Assembly: GCF_964019385.1 (NCBI RefSeq)
Contig: NC_088645.1
Span: forward strand, 9,744,266-9,808,265
Length of the DNA: 64,000 bases
Origin: Sycon ciliatum
Lineage: Eukaryota; Porifera; Calcarea; Leucosolenida; Sycettidae
Reading direction: 5' to 3'
Below, in pieces: positions 56,023-64,000 of the stretch. Made by a program: the position numbers and the translations under genes. Numbering within the stretch: the first letter of the stretch is position 1; each line of letters starts with the position of its first letter. Below the pieces are notes generated by a model. That model had not been told where the DNA came from. It ran no database searches and saw nothing but the letters and a program-made list of their open reading frames with translations.

Positions 56023-56870
56023 TTGAGAATGCAGTAAAATATCTTAAAGTGAATTGAAATGACAAACGTTTCTAATTGTCCGCAAACTCCAACGCAGCCA
56101 CTTACACACTTAAACTTCACTTCTCAACTCCAAAAACGGTCTCTTCACTGCGATTCAAACCAAAATTAAAATAAATATTACACAAAATTTTCGGACCTGG
56201 CCCATCATGAGGGTAATGAATGACAAACAAAATATCCATTGCATAGGTATTTATTGAACTACATGTATGAAGACAAAAACTATTGACACTGAGAAAGTTA
56301 ACATGATATTGGTGTGAATATGTTAGTTGAAGAATAGGAAGTAAGTAAGTGTAGGTGGTGTATGTGTCAGCCGTAGGGTGTGTTTGTGTTGGGGGGGGGG
56401 CGGGCTTCAATAGAATCTCAGTGGACAGATGTGAAGACAGAGTGATACATTATCTACCTGGTACCTACCTACAGTGAGTCACAACAGGTCATGGCGACTG
56501 AGAATTACATGTACTGAAGTACATGTGTAGAATAACACCTACATGTACATCCAGCCTGCGCACCAAGCACTGACACAAACAGGCTTACATATGTAGGGGA
56601 GAACGCAACACATACACTACACTTCATATACTGTACAATCATACCAGTAACAGTTTCACACCTTGTCCAGAAGCCTCCAGCCATAATCCCTGTTCACAGA
56701 CGGACACTATCACAAATAAACATAGCTTCACGAATACGACGATTGACAAGGGATGACTGCGTGGCGAGAATTGAAGCGTTGGTGATGGGTGCTGCAACGT
56801 CGGTGTGATGTTCGTGGTGATGTTCGTAATGCTATCCCCGTGGTGTCGCCATTGCCTGTGCGCTTGCCTC
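56023..56870. other. Gene B last intron, no gene seen
   Basis: After similarity to the gene A intron ends at about 56022 I see no coding frame with motifs and no repeat shared with other parts of the window. A run of G lies at about 56391-56400. Confidence 0.5.
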
Positions 56871-56874
56871 TCTA

Positions 56875-56909
56875 CAGAGAGAGAAAGAGAGGGAGAGAGA
56901 GAGAAACAT

Positions 56910-56958
<49 letters not shown>

Positions 56959-57010
56959 GATAGAAAGAGATAGAAAGAGATAGAAAGCGATAGAGAGAGA
57001 GAGGAGAGAG

Positions 57011-57077
<67 letters not shown>

Positions 57078-57080
57078 GGG
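56875..57080. repeat. (GA)n microsatellite
   Basis: About 200 bases of GA repeat with GATAGAAA interruptions. Minus-strand serine-leucine frames here are artefacts. A shorter GA tract occurs beyond the hammerhead repeat at about 58146-58172. Confidence 0.95.
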
Positions 57081-57363
57081 AGGGTTGGGGAGCAAGAGAA
57101 CTAAATAAGAGAACTAAATAAAGTATGGTTGATAAATATGGTGGTAAAGACACACCTGGCAATATGGCTGTAAACACACGCCTGCCCACACACGCTCTCT
57201 AGGCTGCAAAGTTCTGGCACAGAGCTCTCCTCACCACCACCACCACCACCATCAGTTCGCGCCTGGCACCTGGTCGATGCATGGCTGGCGGTATCCGGCA
57301 TAGCAGGCTGGTACATCAAGTAGCGCATGGCACATAGATGATGACACAGCAACGACATAGCTC

Positions 57364-57407
57364 GATTGCGACGTACGTTTCGTCCCCGCTGGACTCATCA
57401 GGCAATC
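57364..57407 (-). ncRNA. Hammerhead ribozyme, unit 1
   Basis: Minus strand, 5' to 3': GATTGC (stem I), CTGATGA, GTCC-AGCGG-GGAC (stem II, four pairs), GAA, ACGT-ACGT (self-complementary stem III, no loop), C at the cleavage position, GCAATC (stem I partner, six perfect pairs). Every conserved core base is present, and the cleavage triplet is GUC. With a loopless stem III the ribozyme should act as a dimer, for instance in the tandem transcript. Confidence 0.88.
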
Positions 57408-57715
57408 TTCTTCTTGGATGTCTTCATACGGAGCTTGACTCGGGAGAATGAAGTCGAAGACACCACTGCAGCTGTACTTATGGTTGATAAATATGGTGGT
57501 AAAGACACACCTGGCAATATGGCGGTAAACACACGCCTGCCCACACACGCTCTCTAGGCTGCAAAGTTCTGGCACAGAGCTCTCCTCCCCACCACCACCA
57601 CCATCAGTTCGCGCCTGGCGCCTGGTCGATGCATGGCTGGCGGTATCCGGCATAGCAGGCTGGTACATCAAGTAGCGCATGGCACATAGATGATGACACA
57701 GCAACGACATAGCTC

Positions 57716-57759
57716 GATTGCGACGTACGTTTCGTCCCCGCTGGACTCATCAGGCAATC
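57716..57759 (-). ncRNA. Hammerhead ribozyme, unit 2
   Basis: Identical in sequence to the motif at 57364-57407, 352 bases downstream. Cleavage at both sites of a minus-strand transcript would release a 352-nt RNA. Confidence 0.88.
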
Positions 57760-58005
57760 TTCTTCTTGGATGTCTTCATACGGAGCTTGACTCGGGAGAA
57801 TGAAGTCGAAGACACCACTGCAGCTGTACTTATGGTTGATTATGGTGGTAAAGACACACCTGGCAATATCGCGGTAAACACACGCCTGCCCACACACGCT
57901 CTCTAGGCTGCAAAGTTCTGGTACAGAGCTCTCCTCACCACCACCACCACCATCAGTTCGCGCCTGGCGCCTGGTCGATGCATGGCTGGCGGTATCCGGC
58001 ATAGC

Positions 58006-58128
58006 TTTGCAGCCTAGAGAGCGTGTGTGGGCAGGCGTGTGTTTACTGCCATATTGCCAGGTGTGTCTTTACCACCATATTTATCAACCATAAGTACAGC
58101 TGCAGTGGTGTCTTCGACTTCATTCTAA
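58006..58128 (+). repeat. Inverted partial copy of the hammerhead repeat
   Basis: TTTGCAGCCTAGAGAGCGTG and following are the reverse complement of the unit's middle (for example 57831-57915), reaching the CTTCGACTTCATTCT block. It therefore sits head to head with unit 3 and lacks the ribozyme. Confidence 0.85.
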
Positions 58129-58245
58129 ATAAAGTATAATAAAAAATGAGAGAGAGGGAGAGAGAGCGAGCGGGGAGGGTTGGGGGCAAGAGAGGGGGAG
58201 AGAACTAAATAAAGTATAATTATATAATGCGTAAGGGGTGCACAT

Positions 58246-59617
58246 TCAGATCCAGAGAAAAGAGTAAGCAGGGCACGAGGCGTATGGCAATATGCAACAG
58301 TGTGTGAGCAGATGTGCATACATCTTACAAAGTGTCAGTGGCCCAGTGCCATTGCTTGGCACGGAGGTGCCGGAAGACAGACACTTTGAAACTTTGCAGC
58401 CGTTTCCGGTCAGGTGGCTGGCTGAGGACGGCGGGTGGCAGGGCATTTCATACAGGGACAGCACAGGCGGGGAAAGCTCTACGGCAACTTTCCCGGCTAT
58501 TGACAGGTAGCCCTGTCTCAAGCTGGTAGTTATGCATGTCGAGACGGACGAGAGAGAGACGAGTGGGTCGAACATGGGCTGGTCGGGGGCTTGAGAGGGA
58601 GGCAAGAGCTGACGAAGTGGGCTGGTAGGATTGGAGCACAGTAGCTTGTAAATGTAGGTACATGCAGCTACCATGCGACGGATAGACAGGCTTTGCAGCA
58701 TTGCGGCGGGGCCAATCAAGTGGAGGGCTGAGCGTTGCGTCTGGTCAAGTCGCTGCAAGTGACAATCTGCTGCGCCCATCCAGACCAATGGGCAGTACTC
58801 CATTACTGGGCGTACAAACCCACGGTACACTGTAGCTCGGCTGCGAGAATCCAGGAGAGGCGAGGCCTTCCGCAGGAGCCCGAGACGCTGGCGTGCTCTG
58901 ATGGCGATGGTATGGAGGTGGTTGCGGTGGGAAAGTTGGCTGTCCAAGGTTACCCCAAGAAGCTTGAGGTTACTCTCTCCATTCAGGGGGACACCCGCAA
59001 ACTGTACTGCTGGGAGGTCCAACGCTGATGGTCAATAGTCATGGCCTGGGACTTGGCTGGCTCGAACGCAATTCTCCAGCTGGTGCCCCAGTTCACAAGG
59101 GCATCGAGAGCATTTTGCAGGACTGTCGAGCTGTGGTCAATGGTATCCATGGTGGACATGCACTGAAACAGCGTTGTGTCGTCGGCATAAGCGGCCAGAT
59201 CTACACCTGGTGGAAGGTGGTCATCGGCATCGTTCGTGTAGAGGAGGAACAGTGTCGATCCCAACAAGCTACCTTCCGGAACACCGGCTGTGATGCGGTG
59301 TGGGCTGGACGACTGCACCTGGGTGGGAGACTCGATCGAACGCTCCAGCAATATCCACAGTAACAACCCGCACAGCTCTGCCCCCTGCAGCCACGGTACT
59401 CCAACGATGGTGTAGTAGGGTAAGGAGGTCCTGCGTTCCCAGGCCGGAGCGGAAGCCGTACTGCTTAGCGGTGAGGATGTGCCGGCGTTCAAGGAATCCC
59501 ATAAGGCTACGATTGATGATAGCTTCCATGATCTTTGACAGTAATGACAGCAGGGATATGGGTCGGTAGTTCTTTGTTGCGGACTTCGAACCCTTCTTGT
59601 GCACAGGTACAGGTAAC
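58246..59617 (-). mobile_element. LINE, 5'-truncated, related to 40015-42480
   Basis: Minus-strand frames give VPVHKKGSKSATKNYRPISL, SLLSKIMEAIINRSL, YGFRSGLGTQDLLTLLHHRW, VVTVDIAGAFDRVSHPGAVV (motif A), then AGVPEGSLLGSTLFLLYTND (motif B with changes), LAAYADDTTLFQC (motif C intact), KLLGVTLDSQLSHRNHL and RPVMEYCPLVWMGAADCHLQ. A 258-codon frame (59022-58246) covers the C-terminal part. Frames shift near 59320 and 59000. The 5' end joins the Helitron-like fragment at about 59617, where the paralogue at 37447 continues without a LINE. Confidence 0.9.
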
Positions 59618-60018
59618 GGCTGCATACATTACGGCCCTACGCCTAAGGACCGCAGTCACCGCACACCGAACAGTATCGGGCATGATCACGTCTTTTCTCC
59701 TGCCGACTGGATGCCTGTTCAGCGGTACTTTGCTGTCGATGCGTCTTTTCACGAAGTCGGCGAGTCTCCGAACGACGGGACATTTGCTCTGGTTTTTTCT
59801 TCTTGTTGTTGGCCTAGTCTTTCGCAAGCACGGCGACGCTCGAGGCGGCGGGACCTCTCTTCTTCCATCTTCGACTCTCTGTGAAGGCACTCCTGCCGAC
59901 ACCGTCTGCTCAGAGCTTCAACAGTGTTACCCCTGTCGTTTTTTCTCTTTCTCATAATCCTCTGAAATAGAGATTATTAGAATGATCTCAGCATTCTACT
60001 GTGCAACGACCACGCGCA
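59618..60018 (-). mobile_element. Helitron-like fragment, second copy (left part)
   Basis: Paralogous to 37447-37830. The minus frame 59955-59749 reads LSRRCRQECLHRESKMEEER, then RLERRRACERLGQQQEEKTR, preserved relative to the first copy. The right part continues at 62657 after the TTAA-flanked element. Confidence 0.42.
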
Positions 60019-60022
60019 TTAA

Positions 60023-62652
60023 AGGGAAACTGAACGCCAAAAATAAGTATGGCTTTTCCGAAGGAGAATTGGGCACTGATTCCGATTAGCTATGTCTCGA
60101 GCCGATCAGAGAAGAGGAACCGTGTCAAATTTCAAAAATAACACCTTCCATATTGGGAAATTGGGCTTGATGACGTGCGTACTGCTTAGCTGTCACCAGG
60201 CTGTGCATGCTCAGCAGTGTAATTGAATGGAAGAAAACAATTACTTTGGTGTTTTGCAGCTCTATTCCGTTCCCTGAAGGTAACCAAATCTAGATGTAGG
60301 AATCTGTTGAGCAGGAGAGTGACACATGTCTTCCCGAAGGCTGTCCAGGCTGCAGTGGCGATGAAGAAGACACGATCATCACCCCGAGATCGATTGTAGC
60401 GAACTGGAAAACTCATGGTGAATTTGCTTCCACTCTAAGGCAATATCGAGGTATGAAGGGTGCTTGTACTGCCTTCCAAAGTGAAGAGGAGATGAACATG
60501 GCTTTGCATAGCTGTTTGTTCTATGCCAACCTACATACTTTAATCTGGTACCGTTGTGGTACAGGATATGTAAATTTCGTGGACGAACATCTCGAGTCAC
60601 TAGTGACAAGTGAGCAACACTAACAGGTGAGATTTTCGATTTGAAAACATTGCTTTTGTTTGAGAACTGACAGTGGCAGTCATTAGACTCAGTAGGTGTC
60701 TCTCTGCTGCTTCTTTCCCTTCATTGGTAGGGTTGTGCTTGAAGTAAAAATAAATAGAACATGTGGAACAAATATCTGATCATGTAACTCGAATTTCAAC
60801 TTCAAAGTATGTGGACATCAAATCACAAAAATTTCAAGGTGGTGCTGTGCATTGAATAAGACTGGGAGCTGGCAGCAATGGAAAGGGTAGAAACGAAACC
60901 AGTAAAGTAGATAATTCATAAGGTAGATGGAGTTGAAAACGGGACAAGAGTAGTGAGCATTTCAGTTTGAAGTAGTGTCAATAGTCAGCATAGTGCTACA
61001 CACGTTGTGAATGATTGTACGAATCTAATAATTGGCGGAGGGTAGTGATTAGGCAGAGTATTTTTTACAACACAAGGCACTTTGTGAGCAGATAGCAATC
61101 AATAGCACGGCATGGTTTAGACAGGAACTCATAAATGTCACGAAATTGATAGGCCGAAATTATACTATTATCCCCTGGGTAGTATACTATTATTGTGTTC
61201 CCCTGTGTTTACATGCAGAGCCTTGACGTTGTTGGACGAGCGACAATATAAATTACACAAACATGTAGCTCATAATGTGGAATGACTGCCGTGGCGCATT
61301 GCTAACGCAAACCCATCCTGTGTTAGTGCTACCATCCAGCAACTTGTACTCCCCGGACCATATGCGTCTGCAGCTGAACACCATGCCGATGGAAAGCCAG
61401 GAGTTGATGGCGAAGCATTCTGGTCTGCACAGTATAAGTCAAAGAACAATTATTAGAAAGCATTTTAATCCTTCCCACACTTCTTTGTAAAACAAACAAA
61501 CAGTGCCATTATCACAACACTTGATCAAGCATCTTGATGGAAGTACATGTATTTCCATTCTATAACATTGTGCTGGCCCAGCATCTGCACCAGGAAGACC
61601 ATGTACACGTATCTTGTGTGTGTGTTTGCGTATCCCTCTGTGCACACGTGTGTGTGCGGGGGGGGGGGGGGGTACACGCGCATGTGTATGGGTAGGAGTG
61701 TGTGTGGGGGGGGGGGAGTAAACGCACACGTGTATGGATGTGCGCGCTGCATGCGTGTGTCTGTGGGATGGGGTGGGGGTGCACGCACATGTGTATAATT
61801 ATGTGTGTTCGCAATAATTATAGCATGTGTATGTGTTCGTCAGGGAGTCCTCCTGATTCCATAAACTTTGTGATCATTGCGATTTCATGTGCTTTGAAGT
61901 TGAAACTCGCACTACATGTACTGACGCTTGATTAGATTTATGTTCCACATGTTCTGTTTATTTTACTTCGAGCACGTGTACTATCAAGCACAACCCTACC
62001 AATGAAGGGAAAGAAGCAGCAGAGAGACACCTACTGAGTCGAATGACTGCCACTGTCAGTTCTCAAACAAAAACAATTGTTGTCAAATTGAAAATCTCAC
62101 CTGTTAGTGCTCACTTGTCACTAGTGACTCGAGATGTTTGTCCACGAAATTTACATATCCTGTACCACTACGGTACCAGCAAGAGTAGGTACGTTGGCAT
62201 AGAACAACAGCAATGCAAAGCCATGTTCATCTCCGCTTCACTTTGGAAGGCAGTACAAGCACCCTTCATACCTCGACATTGCCTTGGAATGGAAGCAAAT
62301 TCACCATGAGTTTTCCAGTTCGCTACAATCGATCTCGGGGTGATGATCGTGTCTTCTTCATCGCCACTGCAGCCTGGACAGCCTTCGGGAAGACACTTCA
62401 GGGAACGGAATAGAGCTGCAAAACACGAAAGTAATTGTTGTCTTCCATTCAATTACACTGCTGAGCATGCACAGCATGGTGACAGCTAAACAGTGCGCAC
62501 GTCATCAAGCCCAATGTCCAAATATGGAAAGTGTTATTTATGAAATTTGACACGGTTCCTCTTCTCTGATCGGCTCCAGACATAGCTCATAGGAATCAGT
62601 GCCCAATTCTCCTTCGGATATGCCATATTTATTTTTGGCGTTCAGTTTCCCT
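60023..62652. mobile_element. 2.63-kb TIR element with TTAA target duplication
   Basis: The termini are AGGGAAACTGAACGCCAAAA (60023) and its exact reverse complement ending at 62652. TTAA is present on both sides (60019-60022 and 62653-62656), and a single TTAA stands at the paralogous empty site 37833-37836. TTAA duplication is typical of piggyBac and Kolobok superfamilies; the AGGG terminus fits Kolobok better, which is an inference. The inverted repeats are about 650-700 bp long (60023-60760 and 61935-62652). Both arms encode the same frame (LPEGCPGCSGDEEDTIITPR, SIVANWKTHGEF). The centre has AT-rich sequence and G/T runs at 61620-61800. No transposase seen. Confidence 0.82.
61615..61800. 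repeat. GT-rich low-complexity stretch with G runs
   Basis: Repeated GTGTGTG, CACGCGCATGTGTATG-like words and three runs of nine or more G. Frames in this stretch are not genes. Confidence 0.85.
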
Positions 62653-62656
62653 TTAA

Positions 62657-62790
62657 AACACTGCAATCTACCCGATCCTTACATTCCCAGCCCATTAGCA
62701 GCACACCCAAAAACATTCGAACGACAATGTGATAATTCGATACCGTAATCTTGATGACTTAATTGCCAGTCTTGTCCAGCAATGGAAAAC
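62657..62790 (-). mobile_element. Helitron-like fragment, second copy (right part)
   Basis: AACACTGCAATCTACCCGAT through GTAATCTTGATGACTTAAT matches 37837-37960, completing the copy that starts at 59618. Confidence 0.6.
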
Positions 62791-63120
62791 ACACGTTGTA
62801 CACAGTAGAGCATTTTACTCTTTTTTCTTTTTCTTTTTTGAGGATTTCCCAAAGACATGGTCGAAATTGAAGGGAGTTCCATGTTTATAATTTTTTTTAA
62901 AGCCTCTTCTTATACGGGCAATCACGTGACATGATTTCACTGGCCTGACCGCGGCAACAACTGCAAAGCAAACAAAACAAAAAATTAAATAAAAAGAAAA
63001 TGAAACTTTACAATTTGCACATAATGGGAGGCTGTAGGGTTCAGATAGCTGACAGTGCATGGCTGATGAAAAGCCTAGCTAAAAATACATAGTATAGGCT
63101 GAATATTCCAGAATGGTCCT

Positions 63121-63501
63121 CTACTCAATGATCATAATACCTATAGCCTGGAGGTATGCCTTAAAATACGAAATATACAGAAACACGAAATCAGAATAAC
63201 CGCAGAGCTCAAAGAAGGACGACAGAGGCATGTCCGTGAGGAGTGGCATTGTGCTTGGTGTCAGAGAAGTGCGTGCAAATGTGACTGCGAAACAGGAACT
63301 GCGACTCTGCGAGGCTGTTGCTCTCAGGTCTGCGGGCAGGGCATTCCAGACGATAGTGGTACGGAAGAGAAATGACCTCCTGGCGTGCTTCTCAACCCGT
63401 GGCAGAGTGAATGCGAGTTGCCGGCGGCGACTACGCGTGGGGCAGTATCCTGCTGCTTCAAGAAGTTTTGGTTGGGCGGGGACCAGATGGAAGAATTCCA
63501 T
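63121..63501 (-). pseudogene. LINE 3'-terminal ORF fragment
   Basis: A 126-codon minus frame. It has SRRRQLAFTLPRVEKHARRS, then FLFRTTIVWNALPADLRATA and SRSSCFAVTFART. The pattern of basic residues, R-S-F-L-F-R, WN-LP and a short tail is that of the extreme C-terminus of LINE ORF2 proteins. No RT domain is attached. Confidence 0.55.
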
Positions 63502-63694
63502 AAGGCAGGCGATATTCCTGCGCCAGGAAAGACTTGAAATGCTTGCATTGAGGGAAATCGAATTGAAGGATTGGAGATGTGGACAATACCGGGTATGGAT
63601 TGACTAACTTTCCTAGAATTAAAAACTCGGATGTTGAGGGCCAATAGTAATATGGAAAGAGAAAAGGACCTCTCGTCATCATCATTCCTCATCT

Positions 63695-63900
63695 GAGCCT
63701 TCCAAGTTGGAAGGTTGTTGGTTTGCGCTTCGTAGATGTATTGGAGCTAGGTGTCAGGTCGTCGAATGTCTCAATATCCTTGTCAGTTTTGAGCCTCGTT
63801 GTCGCACTATCTGACTGTATATTATCTCGTTACCTTGGTTACCTTGGTGGACTGTTAGTCATAACTAGTAACTTATAGGTCCTTTTCTCTTTCCTAGAAT
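63695..63900 (+). repeat. Single arm of the exon-6 inverted repeat family
   Basis: CCTTCCAAGTTGGAAGGTTG, TTTGCGCTTCGTAGATG and the distal AGTAACTTATAGGTCC block resemble the arms around exon 6 (19630 and 52830), at lower similarity. It shows these arms are a dispersed repeat. Confidence 0.6.
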
Positions 63901-64000
63901 TCACGGTTGTATGTCGATCTACCGCACCTGCTCACGCTTCACAATGTCTATTGGTAGACGACAGTGACCAGCTATGCTACTGAGCTACACGCATGTCACT

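Larger units (their letters stand above)
57124..58005 (-). mobile_element. Tandem hammerhead repeat (retrozyme-like), 2.5 units of ~352 bp
   Basis: Three copies of one unit start at about 57124, 57479 and 57831; the third stops at 58005. Period is 352-355 bp. Units differ by the number of ACC triplets and a few bases. Each complete unit has a hammerhead ribozyme on the minus strand (57364-57407 and 57716-57759). Tandem units of a few hundred bases, each with a type I hammerhead, are the defining feature of animal retrozymes and of the terminal repeats of Penelope-like elements. A transcript would be cut into unit-length RNAs. Open minus-strand frames run through the units, but lack known domains and are probably chance. 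Confidence 0.85.

Noticed and set aside
56832-57189. Long serine/leucine-rich minus-strand frames
   Set aside because: They are translations of the (GA)n microsatellite.
57252-57710. 152-codon protein across the hammerhead repeat
   Set aside because: The frame follows the tandem unit, contains simple-repeat glycines and overlaps the ribozyme; no domain is visible.

Overview
The window is eukaryotic. It has GT-AG introns, isolated exon-sized ORFs, tRNA-derived SINEs, LINE, DIRS-like and Penelope-like retroelements, many terminal-inverted-repeat elements and long microsatellites. The only host genes I can reconstruct encode secreted EGF plus coiled-coil plus fibrinogen-like proteins. Their C-terminal style (GGWTRI, then SITHG, then CPC, then CC-DN-PWF) is, from memory, common in sponges and other early-branching animals. 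A sponge or similar marine invertebrate is my best guess, not a proof.

Genes. Three paralogues lie head to tail on the + strand, about 33 kb apart. Gene 1 contributes only its last intron and last exon (6235-6684). Gene A is complete: nine exons between 15451 and 39572, 527 codons plus stop, with every splice phase consistent. Gene B has exons 1-8 (48703-55707); its last exon must lie beyond position 64000. A broken extra copy of the last exon lies at 44355-44928. The predicted protein has a signal peptide, a short unknown module, two EGF domains, a coiled coil and a fibrinogen-like domain split over four exons.

Layout. 1-6234: last intron of gene 1, with a 22-bp minisatellite, a dead DIRS-like element and a foldback element inside a SINE. 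6685-15450: intergenic repeats (two MITEs, a LINE fragment, an inverted copy of an unclassified 3-kb element, a LINE tail, SINEs). 15451-21446: exons 1-8 of gene A. 21447-39122: its 17.7-kb last intron, holding a near-perfect tandem duplication of 5.57 and 5.20 kb, three Penelope-like 3' tails, SINEs and a palindrome with hammerhead ribozymes on both strands. 39573-48702: intergenic, with a LINE, a MITE, the exon pseudogene and SINEs. 48703-55707: gene B, with a Penelope-like insertion in intron 7. 55708-64000: last intron of gene B, with a tandem repeat carrying hammerhead ribozymes, a LINE, a 2.6-kb element flanked by TTAA, and other fragments.

Most striking: (i) consensus-quality hammerhead ribozymes in a ~352-bp tandem repeat (57.1-58.1 kb) and in a perfect palindrome (38.3 kb), with decayed relatives inside the gene array; (ii) ~200-bp inverted repeats that bracket exon 6 in both paralogues and could drive exon circularisation or skipping; (iii) a nested transposition history that can be read from filled and empty sites inside the window.
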